Shown piece after piece: positions 49,675 to 57,669 of a DNA stretch of 64,000 bases. The DNA lies in the NCBI GenBank assembly GCA_015064385.1, contig SVSI01000001.1, positions 1 through 64,000 on the forward strand. Direction: 5' to 3'. The notes below the pieces were generated by a model, which saw only the letters and a list, made by a program, of their open reading frames with translations, was not told the origin of the DNA and ran no database searches. This DNA comes from Oscillospiraceae bacterium (GTDB taxonomy: Bacteria > Bacillota > Clostridia > Oscillospirales > CAG-272). Both the position numbers and the translations under genes were made by a program. Numbering within the stretch: position 1 is the first letter of the stretch; every line of letters begins with the position of its first letter.

Positions 49675-51012
49675 ATGGCTAAGATAAATCTTGATTTTAA
49701 CAAAACGGTAGGCAAAATAAAGCCGATGCACGCGGTGGGACAACCGCCCTTTTCGGGGTGCTCTGACAGACATATGCACTATCTTAGTGACGCCGCAATT
49801 CCGTACTCCCGTCTTCACGATGTGGGCGGAGCATACGGCGCAAACCGTTTCGTCGATATTCCGAACATCTTTCGTGACTTTGATGCCGACGAAAACGACC
49901 CGGCTTCCTACGATTTTGCCTTTACCGACTGTTTGCTCTCAGCTCTTCATAAGTATAACTGCGAACCGATCTTCCGCCTTGGAGTGACTATCGAAAATCA
50001 ACAGCACATAAAGGCGTATAGAATTTTTCCGCCTGCGGATTACGGAAAATGGGCGAGGATCTGCGAGCATATCATAAGTCATTATAACTACGGTTGGGCG
50101 GACGGCTTTGAGTACGGTATAAAATATTGGGAAATATGGAACGAGCCCGATTTTTCGCCGTTTGTTGAGCGAAATACGATGTGGAAGGGTAGCGATACAG
50201 ATTTTTTCAGACTCTACGAGGTCGCCGCAAAGCACTTGAAAAACATCTTCGGTGACGAAATAAAGGTCGGCGGTTACGCCTCGTGTGGATTTGAGGGTAT
50301 ATGGCTTGATCCCAAAAAGCATGCTGTTGACGCCGAAAAACGCGAGATCAAGCATCATAACGTGCAGTACGCGCTCGACTTTTTCTACGGTTTTTTCGAT
50401 CATATTAAAAAGACGGGTACGCCGATCGACTTTTTCTCTTGGCACAGCTATCTCGATACTCCCGACGTCGAGGTTATGGCAGATTTTCTCGAAAGAGAGC
50501 TGACAAAGCTCGGCTATGCAGGTCTTGAAACTCAACTGAACGAGTGGAATAATGCCGCCGCGTGGACACCCGGTACGAGAGGAACGTCCTTTGCTTCCGC
50601 ACACGCCGCCGCTATGATGTGTGCCTTGCAGAACAAAAAGGTTGTGAATATTTGTTGCTACTACGACGCCCGTATCGGCGTCGGAGATTACGCCGGAATG
50701 TTCAGTCCCTTGAACTATAAGCCGTTCTGCACCTACTATTCGTTTAAAGCGTTCGGCGAGCTTTACAGGCTCGGCAGTCAGGTCGAGTGCTCCTGCGACA
50801 AAGAAGGAGTTTACGCCGTAGGCGCGACCGACGGCGAGAAAAAGGCTCTGCTTCTGACGAATATAGGAGAGGATGTTGAGATGTGTATCGGACTTCCCGA
50901 AAATATGAAGGCTTATCTTATTGATCAGGAGCATTTTATGACCGAGACCGAGATAGACTGTGGAGGATTCGTTTTGAAAAGGAGCGAAACGGTATTTTTT
51001 AAGAATTACTAA
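49675..51012 (+). CDS. Clan-A glycoside hydrolase (GH39-like), cytoplasmic
   Basis: 445 residues from ATG 49675 (AAGGAG nine bases upstream). TIM-barrel glycosidase: the acid/base Glu is in KYWEIWNEPDF (about residue 157) and a probable nucleophile Glu in ETQLNEWN (about 289), with FSWHSY in between, as in GH39 beta-xylosidases and relatives. A C-terminal beta-sandwich follows (LLLTNIGEDVEM...). No signal peptide, so it likely hydrolyses oligosaccharides after uptake. Substrate (beta-xyloside, arabinoside or similar) is inferred from the neighbours. Confidence 0.8.
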   Translation: MAKINLDFNKTVGKIKPMHAVGQPPFSGCSDRHMHYLSDAAIPYSRLHDVGGAYGANRFVDIPNIFRDFDADENDPASYDFAFTDCLLSALHKYNCEPIFRLGVTIENQQHIKAYRIFPPADYGKWARICEHIISHYNYGWADGFEYGIKYWEIWNEPDFSPFVERNTMWKGSDTDFFRLYEVAAKHLKNIFGDEIKVGGYASCGFEGIWLDPKKHAVDAEKREIKHHNVQYALDFFYGFFDHIKKTGTPIDFFSWHSYLDTPDVEVMADFLERELTKLGYAGLETQLNEWNNAAAWTPGTRGTSFASAHAAAMMCALQNKKVVNICCYYDARIGVGDYAGMFSPLNYKPFCTYYSFKAFGELYRLGSQVECSCDKEGVYAVGATDGEKKALLLTNIGEDVEMCIGLPENMKAYLIDQEHFMTETEIDCGGFVLKRSETVFFKNY

Positions 51013-51156
51013 ACGCGAACCCACAGACGGTGATACTGGCACGGAATTTCTTAATATTTTAATATTATCTCGGGAAAAATCGTAATATAATTACTTGTAA
51101 ATCTAAATTCGTTGTGTTACCATAAGGTCAAAGATGAGCTTGAAAGGACATTTGTT

Positions 51157-52536
51157 ATGGATAACAAAATTACGGTTTCGGTAAAAGATTTCGGCGTGGT
51201 GGCGGGAAGCGACGAGCTTCAGAGCCCTGCCATTCAGAGGGCGCTTGATCACGTGTTCCTTGCCGGCGGCGGAGAGGTACAGATACCCGAGGGTGTTTAC
51301 ACGGTCGGCGGACTTCGTATTCGCTCGAACACCACTCTGCACCTGCTTGAAAATGCGGTTCTTAAGGGAACGCGCAATCCCGAGGACTATTCGATACTCA
51401 AAAACGACAAAATAGAGCCGGTCGATCCTGCTATGCTCGACGATAGCTGCTGGAAGAGAGTCGGCGGCGCGCCCGAACAGCTTCATAAATGGGCGAGCCG
51501 TTGGCACAACGGACTCATTCGCGCGTATCACGCCGAAAATATTGCTATAATCGGAGAGGCGGGCTCGGTCATCGACGGCTCCAACTGTTACGACGCGCTC
51601 GGCGAAGAATTTTACAGAGGTCCGCAGGGTATAAGTATCGTAAACTGCGAAAACGTAGTTCTTCGAGGATATAAAACCAAGGACACGGGCAACTGGGCAG
51701 AGTCTATCTGGAATACGAATAATATTCTTGTTGAAAACGTAATAAACGAGGCGGGACACGACGGAGTCCACATCACCACCTGCGAGGACGTTATAATCAG
51801 AAACTGTGAGTTCTATACGGGTGACGACTGCGTTGCGGGATACAACAATAAAAACGTGCTCGTTGAGGATTGCGAGATAAACAGCGCCTGCTCAGCTTTC
51901 CGTTTCAGCGGAAGTAACGTGCTTGTCCACCGCTGCCATATATTCTCCCCGCCCAAATTCTATTTCAGAGGACGTCTTACCAAAGAGGAAAAAGAAGCCG
52001 GCATTTCCGCAAACGAGGGTCAGCACTATAAAGATAACGAGAGAACCATGCTCAGTGTGTTTACCTACTATGCAGAACTTGCAACCAATATATACAATCT
52101 CGGTACGAACATAACGATCCGCGACTGTCTTATCGAAAACGCGGACAGATTCCTTAACTACAACTATTCGGGCAATGCCCAGTGGCAGATGGGCAAGCCG
52201 ATGCTTGACATTAAGTTTATGAACGTCAAGGCGAGCGGTATCGTTATGCCGAGTGCGGCTTACGGCGATCCCGACCAAAGAGTGTCGGTAACCCTTGAAA
52301 ACGTTGACTTTTCGTTCAAGGAGGGCTGCGAGGACACTACCTTCCTGCTTGCAAGATACTACGATAAGATAAAATTCAAAAACGTTACCGTAAGAAACTG
52401 CAAGTGCGATCATCTTGTAAAAGCATTTAACTCCGAAAAGAACGGCGATGTTGAGTTTATAAACGTCAGAACCCATCTTGAAGAGGACAAGCTCGTTAGA
52501 TACACCGACGAGCCCTTTGATTACAAAGCAATATAA
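51157..52536 (+). CDS. GH28-like right-handed beta-helix enzyme, cytoplasmic
   Basis: 459 residues from ATG 51157 (GAAAGGA upstream). N-terminal pectate-lyase-like strand (AIQRALDHVF...GGEVQIPEGVYTVGGL), then beta-helix coils with GHDGVHI and YTGDDCVAGYNNKNV. The Asp residues of these two motifs match the catalytic Asp triad of GH28 polygalacturonases, but the later GHG and RIK motifs of the classic enzymes are not seen. No signal peptide. It probably acts on uronic-acid or rhamnose-containing oligosaccharides, or is a divergent epimerase/lyase with the same fold. It sits 144 bases after the GH39-like gene, with a possible weak promoter between. Confidence 0.75.
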   Translation: MDNKITVSVKDFGVVAGSDELQSPAIQRALDHVFLAGGGEVQIPEGVYTVGGLRIRSNTTLHLLENAVLKGTRNPEDYSILKNDKIEPVDPAMLDDSCWKRVGGAPEQLHKWASRWHNGLIRAYHAENIAIIGEAGSVIDGSNCYDALGEEFYRGPQGISIVNCENVVLRGYKTKDTGNWAESIWNTNNILVENVINEAGHDGVHITTCEDVIIRNCEFYTGDDCVAGYNNKNVLVEDCEINSACSAFRFSGSNVLVHRCHIFSPPKFYFRGRLTKEEKEAGISANEGQHYKDNERTMLSVFTYYAELATNIYNLGTNITIRDCLIENADRFLNYNYSGNAQWQMGKPMLDIKFMNVKASGIVMPSAAYGDPDQRVSVTLENVDFSFKEGCEDTTFLLARYYDKIKFKNVTVRNCKCDHLVKAFNSEKNGDVEFINVRTHLEEDKLVRYTDEPFDYKAI

Positions 52537-52539
52537 AAA

Positions 52540-52572
52540 GAAAGGAACGAAGCTCTTGCCTCGTTCCTTTTT
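52540..52572. terminator. Terminator between the GH28-like gene and the right AraC gene
   Basis: AAAGGAACGA...TCGTTCCTTT stem with flanking A and T runs; usable both ways. It touches the stop codon of the AraC gene. Confidence 0.85.
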
Positions 52573-53357
52573 CATTGCTGGGCTCTTTCCTCCGATGGAA
52601 GCTTGTCGAAATGTGCCTTGTAATTTCGCCAAAAGGTCGGATAGCTTTTATATCCAAGCGCTTCGCACACCTCTCGCGGCGATGCACCCTTTTCGAGCAT
52701 TGAGCGTGCCTTGTACATCTTTTTCGTGTTGACGTAGTGCATGAGCCCGGTCTGCATCGTTTTAGAAAATACGTGACAAAGATGCGCACGCGAAACGAAC
52801 ATCGCGTCTGCAATAGACTGCGCCCCGAGATCTGCGGTGATGTTACGGTTTATATATCCTATCGTGTTTTTCACCAGAGAAGGCATTGTGTTTTTGTTGC
52901 AGTCGCTTTCTGCGTTGTTGTACGCGGTGTCATAGATAACCGTTATGAAAAGCTCCGTTATGAATGCGCAAAGCAGAGCATAAAACGATTCGGGTGGATA
53001 TTTTTTGCCGTAGAGTTCAAGCTTGGAGAAAAGCTCGCGGACCTTGTTGCCGACCAAAAAGTGAACGGGAGAGTTTTTGTTTATTGGTATCGGTATAAGC
53101 GATTTTGGGAAATAGAGGACGACGCGGTCGTACGCCGCGTCTTTCGGAACGTTCATTAGATGCCATTTTCCGGGCGGAATGAGAAAAAGTGTATTTTCGG
53201 AAACGTCATAGACCTCGTCCTCAATGACAAAATTACCCACGCCGGTGTAAACGAAAATTATTTCGTACAGGGCGTGTACGTTATTCTCAAAATGCCTGGT
53301 AACCCCGGCGTTTTGTCTGGTCACCGAATAATTTATCTCGTTGTACACGAATCTCAT
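52572..53357 (-). CDS. AraC-family regulator of the glycan locus (right)
   Basis: 261 residues from ATG 53357 (GGGGAGGGA upstream). Cupin-type N-terminal sensor (TLFLIPPGKWHLMNV); C-terminal HTH with LGAQSIADAMFVSRAHLCHVFSK and a second, shorter helix set (REVCEALGYKSYPTFWRNYKAHF). Convergent with the GH28-like gene. With the left AraC it brackets the glycosidases, suggesting layered sugar control. Confidence 0.88.
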   Translation of the reverse strand: MRFVYNEINYSVTRQNAGVTRHFENNVHALYEIIFVYTGVGNFVIEDEVYDVSENTLFLIPPGKWHLMNVPKDAAYDRVVLYFPKSLIPIPINKNSPVHFLVGNKVRELFSKLELYGKKYPPESFYALLCAFITELFITVIYDTAYNNAESDCNKNTMPSLVKNTIGYINRNITADLGAQSIADAMFVSRAHLCHVFSKTMQTGLMHYVNTKKMYKARSMLEKGASPREVCEALGYKSYPTFWRNYKAHFDKLPSEERAQQ

Positions 53358-53385
53358 TTTTGTCCCTCCCCGCAATTGTAAATTT

Positions 53386-53414
53386 ATTTTATCATACTCG
53401 AACACAAAATGCAA
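53386..53414 (-). promoter_or_regulatory. Probable promoter of the right AraC gene
   Basis: Minus strand: -35 TTGCAT (53409-53414), 17-bp spacer, -10 TAAAAT (53386-53391). Confidence 0.5.
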
Positions 53415-53567
53415 TGCTTCTCGGAAAAAATTCAAAAAAATTAAATTTTTTTCTGAAAATCTACTTTTGTATAACAAAACGAAATGCCTTTGGCACTTTT
53501 GATGTTGAAGATACACCAAATAAGAGTATAATGTAATTAACGCGGTAACGTTTCTCTGCCTTTTTTG

Positions 53568-53596
53568 TTGACAAGCGGGGAAAAAGGGTATATAAT
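53568..53596 (+). promoter_or_regulatory. Consensus promoter of the OB-fold lipoprotein gene
   Basis: -35 TTGACA (53568-53573), 17-bp spacer, -10 TATAAT (53591-53596). Confidence 0.88.
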
Positions 53597-53627
53597 GTAG
53601 TTATTAAACGAAAAAGAGGTAGCTTGT

Positions 53628-55724
53628 ATGAAAAACACTTCAAGATTCACCCGCGTAACGGCGCTTTTGATGACGCTCGTTATGCTTTTGTCCCTTGCGC
53701 TCGTAGCGTGCGAAAAGGAGGACGATCTCGGTCCGATCACCACTCCGCTTGACGATACACCGCCTGCGGACGATACTCCGGGCACGCCCACCGAGTACGA
53801 AACCATCACGATAGCAAAAGCTCTCGAGCTTTGCGGCGAGGAGGGAAATATTACCGAGGAGCGCTACTATATCCGCGCAAAGATCAAGTCGGTAACTAAC
53901 CCCCAGTACGGCGCTATGATAATCGAGGACGAGACCGGAACAATTGACGTTTACGGTACCTATTCGTCCGACGGAAGCGTTGGATACACAGAGTTTGAGT
54001 ACAAGCCGGTAAAGGGAGACGAGGTCCTTCTTTACTGTATTCTTCAGAACTATAACGGAACCAAAGAGGTAAAGAATGCGTGGCTCATCGAGTACGTGAA
54101 CAATCAGGGCAAGCTTGACGTTTCGCAGTACGCTCCCGCAAGCATTGCCGAGGCAAGAGACGCCGAGGTCGGCGATCCCCTCAAGGTGGACGGTGTCGTT
54201 GCACGCATTACCTATGCAAACGGAATGAAGCCGAGCGGCTTTATCCTCGTTGACGAGACCTCCTCGATCTACGTTTACGACGGCGATGCCGCAGGACGCG
54301 TACAGGTCGGTAACAAGGTCGAGGTTGCGGGCAGAAAGGACATGTGGATCCTTGATAAGGAGCAGGAGAGCGCAAACAAATTCGGATATAAGGGCTGTAA
54401 TCAGCTTACCGACGTGATCCTCGTTTCTAACGACAATAAGACCGACAATGAGTTTGACAAGACGTGGATAGAGGAGAGCACCGTTAAGGACATACTTGAA
54501 ACTCCCGTTACCGAGGATATTACCACGAAGATCTTCAAGGTCAACGCGCTCGTTAAAAAGGCGCCCGGAAGCGGCTTTGTAAACTACTATTTCAACGATC
54601 TTGACGGTGTTACCGGATCCTATGCATACACTCAGTGCAACGGATCGGATTTTGCTTGGCTCGACGAGTTCGACGGCAAGATCTGCACGGTATATCTTAC
54701 CGCGCTCAACGCTAAATCCACGAGCACGGGATGTCTTTTCAGATTCCTCCCCGTTGCCGTTTATGACGAGGGCTTTACCTTTAACCTCGATAATACCCCC
54801 GAGCACGTCGTAAAATATTACGCGCTCGATCAGTTCAACAAGCTTTATACGGGAAATCCCGAGCTTGAGCTCGTAACGAAGGTGTCCTCCGAGCTTCTCG
54901 GATTTACCGACGCAACTATTTCCTACTTCTCGTCCAATACCGCTAGCGTATTCTTTACCGAAAAGGACGGCAAGCTCGTTATGGAGTGCGCTGACGCGGG
55001 AATGGCTACCGTAACCGTTACGGGAGCATATAACGGCAAAACTTACAGCACGGAGATAAAGATCACCGTTGCCGATCCCGAAAACATTGATGCAAGTACC
55101 GTAAAAGAGGCAATAGACGCACAGCTCGACGAGACTGTTGACGTAGTCGGAATAATCGGTCCCTCTCTCGTTAACAGAAACGGCTTCTATCTTATCGACG
55201 AGACCGGCGTTATCGCGGTTATCGTCAACGATCTTTCGGTATTCAAGGAGATCGAGATAGGAAACAAGGTGGTTATTACCGGTAAGCGCGACCTTTTCCA
55301 CGACGGAGAGGGAAGTCACGCAGGGCAGATAGCCATTACGAATGCAAGTGTAAAGGTCAATTTCTACGGCGAGCACGATTACGACACGTCCACGTTCGTA
55401 ACCGACAAGACTCTCGCAGACTTCTATAAGCTCAGTGTAAACGATCAGTACTCGACCACGGTATTCGTTCTCAAGGCGACCGTTCTCGTTGAAGGTAATC
55501 AGTACTATACCAACCTGAAGCTCACAGACGGCACGAACAAAGTGTCTCTCTACTGCTCGAGCGCAAAGCAGTATGAATTCTTGAAGCAGTTCGACGGTCA
55601 GGAGATCACCATTGAGATGGCGGCGTGCAACTGGAATGATAAGTCTTATTACGCCGGATGTGTTCTTTCGGTCATCACCGAAGACGGCAAGATACTCAAT
55701 ACGCTGAATTTTGATAATAACTAA
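53628..55724 (+). CDS. Large surface lipoprotein with repeated OB-fold modules
   Basis: 698 residues. Signal peptide with lipobox LVAC (Cys28), then an acidic Thr/Pro/Asp linker. At least four modules read as 'ITIAKALEL...YYIRAKIKSV...GAMIIEDETGTIDVYG' type strands: about 58-155, 165-250, 290-400 and 520-690. This is the extracellular OB-fold pattern seen in YhcR-type nucleases and DUF5689-like proteins, here without a nuclease domain. Between modules three and four is a bacterial Ig-like segment (about 430-510, ending VTVTGAYNGKTYSTEIKITV). Probably a surface protein binding nucleic acid or glycan; no enzyme motif seen. Monocistronic. Confidence 0.65.
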   Translation: MKNTSRFTRVTALLMTLVMLLSLALVACEKEDDLGPITTPLDDTPPADDTPGTPTEYETITIAKALELCGEEGNITEERYYIRAKIKSVTNPQYGAMIIEDETGTIDVYGTYSSDGSVGYTEFEYKPVKGDEVLLYCILQNYNGTKEVKNAWLIEYVNNQGKLDVSQYAPASIAEARDAEVGDPLKVDGVVARITYANGMKPSGFILVDETSSIYVYDGDAAGRVQVGNKVEVAGRKDMWILDKEQESANKFGYKGCNQLTDVILVSNDNKTDNEFDKTWIEESTVKDILETPVTEDITTKIFKVNALVKKAPGSGFVNYYFNDLDGVTGSYAYTQCNGSDFAWLDEFDGKICTVYLTALNAKSTSTGCLFRFLPVAVYDEGFTFNLDNTPEHVVKYYALDQFNKLYTGNPELELVTKVSSELLGFTDATISYFSSNTASVFFTEKDGKLVMECADAGMATVTVTGAYNGKTYSTEIKITVADPENIDASTVKEAIDAQLDETVDVVGIIGPSLVNRNGFYLIDETGVIAVIVNDLSVFKEIEIGNKVVITGKRDLFHDGEGSHAGQIAITNASVKVNFYGEHDYDTSTFVTDKTLADFYKLSVNDQYSTTVFVLKATVLVEGNQYYTNLKLTDGTNKVSLYCSSAKQYEFLKQFDGQEITIEMAACNWNDKSYYAGCVLSVITEDGKILNTLNFDNN

Positions 55725-55738
55725 GCAAGGAAGCAGTG

Positions 55739-55768
55739 AAAACCCCGCAGATGTCCGCGGGGTTTTCG
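55739..55768. terminator. Terminator after the OB-fold lipoprotein gene
   Basis: AAAACCCCGC / GCGGGGTTTT stem followed by T-rich sequence. Confidence 0.9.
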
Positions 55769-55894
55769 TTTAAGTTGTAAAATATATAATTTTTGGCAAA
55801 AGAAAGCCGAGTTTGTGGCTTTTTGAATATAAGGGGACGAATTCGTCGCACGATGTGTGGTATAATGGCACTGAAAATGAAAAAGAGGTGTAGT

Positions 55895-56188
55895 ATGGAT
55901 AAAAAGCAAGATTTAAGAGAACAGAATGAAAACTGCGGCGAGGAAGCGAAGATATGTAATATGTGCGGAAAGGTTTTCGATTTTTGGGACACAAATGAGA
56001 ACTTCTGCTTTGACTGTTATATCGGATACGGCTCCTCGTACGATCTCCAGCGATTGCGGTTGAATTTATGCTGTGACTGCTTTGATAAGGTGCTCGACTG
56101 GATGCTCCCTCAGTGTAAGATCAACCCGATGACCGAGTATGATCTGCACAGCGAGTTTAGTATTGAGGACGTTGATACGGACGTTTGA
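55895..56188 (+). CDS. Small Cys-rich protein, putative treble-clef zinc finger
   Basis: 97 residues from ATG 55895 (AAGAGGTG upstream; -10 TATAAT at 55861-55866). Cys pairs CNMC, CFDC and CCDC plus CKI suggest binding of one or two zinc ions; the middle YGSSYDLQRLRLNL helix and an Asp/Glu-rich tail complete it. I have no function for it. Similar short proteins occur in gut Clostridia, often near immunity or mobile genes, which matches its place beside the tRNA-Ser scar. Confidence 0.65.
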   Translation: MDKKQDLREQNENCGEEAKICNMCGKVFDFWDTNENFCFDCYIGYGSSYDLQRLRLNLCCDCFDKVLDWMLPQCKINPMTEYDLHSEFSIEDVDTDV

Positions 56189-56189
56189 C

Positions 56190-56897
56190 AATAGGAGTGA
56201 AGGCTACCACAAACCCCTCATCGACTTCAAGATGTACGACAACGACGGCATCGGCTCGCTTCAGACGGCGGTATCGCCCGAATTCAATATGGGCGAGGCG
56301 GCGACGATGCTTGACGAGTACGAGGGTGGGCATCAGAATTATCCCATAGCGCACGATGTGGTCGATAGGTTTGTAAGAGATTACAAATCGGGCAGAAAAA
56401 CCGTACTGCCTCCTCCCGGCAAGCAATTTTCGCTGAGGAATAACAGCAAAGGTATTGCAAAGGGAAGAAAATCGTACTATAATGAATACGCAAGCAACGT
56501 AATGCAGTGGGCACACAGTCCAAGCACCGAAGAAGGAGACGTCAATTATTTTAACAAACACAGAAAAGAATACGGTTTGGTGAAAGCCACAACAGATGGA
56601 TATATTGAACTATTTACAGGAACATACGAGGAGGTTAGGCAAAGATATGAGCAGTCCTACGAACAAAGAACTGTCGAGATTTATGGGGATTCTTTCGTAT
56701 TTCGAGCTGACGAAGGAGGAAATCTTCGCAATTTGCCATATGTTGGAGACAACGGAAGCTATGGAAGAGGTGGCGACTCGTCTGAAAACAAATATGACAA
56801 CGCGCGAGGTGAAGAATATCTGCGGAGAGGTAATAATGAAAGTGAAAAATATTCCCTCCGAAACAGAACCCAAGCAGTAAGACAGATGCTTATGTAA
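56190..56897 (+). pseudogene. 5'-truncated mobile-element large polyvalent protein fragment
   Basis: An open frame without a credible start continues from inside the preceding gene to 56897. The text has the style of the very large proteins of phages and conjugative elements: a domain (YHKPLIDFKMYDNDGIG... to about 56420), the linker KQFSLRN, a conserved-looking YFNKHRKEYGLVKATTDGYIEL segment, and a low-complexity end with YGRGGDSSENKYDN and ESEKYSLRN. Only the C-terminal part is left. It lies beside the tRNA-Ser gene that was probably the integration site. From 56647 it overlaps another believable frame. Confidence 0.5.
56647..56880 (+). CDS. Small helical protein overlapping the mobile-element fragment
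   Basis: 77 residues from ATG 56647, with AGGAGG at 56628-56633 (spacing 13, a little long). The sequence (LSRFMGILSYFELTKEEIFAI then HMLETTEAMEEVATRLKTN) is amphipathic and reads like a real small protein of the type seen in clostridial mobile elements. It is in a different frame from the polyvalent-protein fragment that covers the same bases, so either the two overlap as genes or only one is translated. Function unknown. Confidence 0.5.
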   Translation: MSSPTNKELSRFMGILSYFELTKEEIFAICHMLETTEAMEEVATRLKTNMTTREVKNICGEVIMKVKNIPSETEPKQ

Positions 56898-57003
56898 CGG
56901 CGAAAAAATGTCGTGACAAATTCGTGACAAATTTTTATGCAGAAATATCAGTATTTTTAATGTTTTTTCTGCTTAAACGGACGCGGTAAAACAAAACAAA
57001 AAC

Positions 57004-57036
57004 CCCGAAACTATGGGATTTTTCCGTAGTTTCGGG
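57004..57036. terminator. Terminator at the end of the mobile-element fragment
   Basis: Stem CCCGAAACTA / TAGTTTCGGG followed by ATTTTTAT. Confidence 0.82.
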
Positions 57037-57186
57037 ATTTTTATATTTTACGGAGAAGGAGGGATTTACGAACCCAACGCGGGCGTCGTGCGGCGGTTGC
57101 TGCTCACCTCATCTGCCGCCCGCTTTTGCAAATTGCCTGCGGCAATTCGCGGGGTTCTGCATCGTGTAAATTCACTATAAAAAACA

Positions 57187-57212
57187 AAAGAACGAGCAGT
57201 TGCTCGTTCTTT
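57187..57212 (-). terminator. Duplicated tRNA-Ser terminator, outer copy
   Basis: AAAGAACGAGCA / TGCTCGTTCTTT hairpin identical to 57358-57384, 171 bases away. Confidence 0.8.
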
Positions 57213-57357
57213 GTTTTTTTACGGAGAAGGAGAGATTTACGAACGTAGGCGCGGGCGTCGTGAGGTGATTGCCGTTCATCTCGTTTTCCGCCCGCTACGG
57301 CAAATTGCCTTTGGCAATTTACGGGGTTCTGCATCGTGTAAGTTCACTATAAAAAAC

Positions 57358-57384
57358 AAAAGAACGAGCAGTTGCTCGTTCTTT
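57358..57384 (-). terminator. Terminator of tRNA-Ser
   Basis: AAAGAACGAGCAactgctcgttcttt-type hairpin followed on the minus strand by TTTGTTTTTTA, just beyond the tRNA 3' end. Confidence 0.85.
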
Positions 57385-57393
57385 GTTTTTTTA

Positions 57394-57482
57394 CGGAGAA
57401 GGAGGGATTTGAACCCTCGCGCCGCTATAAACGACCTACACCCTTAGCAGGGGCGCCTCTTCGGCCTCTTGAGTACTTCTCC
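57394..57482 (-). tRNA. tRNA-Ser (anticodon GCU)
   Basis: 89 bases, read on the minus strand. Acceptor GGAGAAG pairs with CTTCTCC, discriminator G, anticodon loop CTGCTAA (anticodon GCT), long type II variable arm, T arm GAGGG-TTCAAAT-CCCTC. No CCA is encoded. It decodes AGC/AGU. Promoter at 57508-57536. Its 3' end is repeated twice downstream, which marks it as a favoured integration target. Confidence 0.95.
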
Positions 57483-57507
57483 AAGGTTATCGTCGGTCGC
57501 AACATAA

Positions 57508-57536
57508 ATTCTACCACATCTTTGGGCGTTTTACAA
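57508..57536 (-). promoter_or_regulatory. Promoter of tRNA-Ser
   Basis: Minus strand: -35 TTGTAA (57531-57536), 17-bp spacer, -10 TAGAAT (57508-57513), 25 bases before the tRNA. Confidence 0.7.
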
Positions 57537-57584
57537 TACCTAAAAATGTTAAATTTGTGTGAACGCTCCTTTTTTATAATGTTA

Positions 57585-57613
57585 TTGCAATTTTTGTAAA
57601 AACGTGCTATAAT
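57585..57613 (+). promoter_or_regulatory. Promoter of the SARP-like gene
   Basis: -35 TTGCAA (57585-57590), 17-bp spacer, extended -10 TGC-TATAAT (57608-57613). Confidence 0.75.
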
Positions 57614-57669
57614 TATCTTTAATTAAGGTCGAATATGTCCCCAAATGTTTTTAGAAGGAGAAAAAGCCA

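Larger units (their letters stand above)
56898..57393. other. Non-coding tRNA-Ser scar region
   Basis: No gene. It holds a terminator (57004), three copies of the tRNA-Ser 3' end including the intact gene, and duplicated terminators. Short open frames here translate tRNA sequence and are rejected. Confidence 0.7.
57050..57393. repeat. Tandem 171-bp units carrying the tRNA-Ser 3' end
   Basis: ACGGAGAAGGAGGGATTT (complement of the tRNA-Ser 3' end) recurs at 57050, 57221 (one mismatch) and 57393, the last inside the intact tRNA gene. Each of the latter two is preceded by the same terminator hairpin and by GGGGTTCTGCATCGTGTAA. The unit between is GC-rich and differs more between copies. Confidence 0.85.

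Noticed and set aside
53640..55376. 578-codon open frame on the minus strand
   Set aside because: Antisense shadow of the OB-fold lipoprotein, which has a promoter, ribosome site, lipobox and terminator.
57050..57393. Possible CRISPR array
   Set aside because: Only three copies, 171-bp period, and the repeat is a tRNA 3' end; no cas genes.
57104..57599. Short open frames over the tRNA-Ser gene and its repeats
   Set aside because: They are translations of tRNA and terminator sequence.
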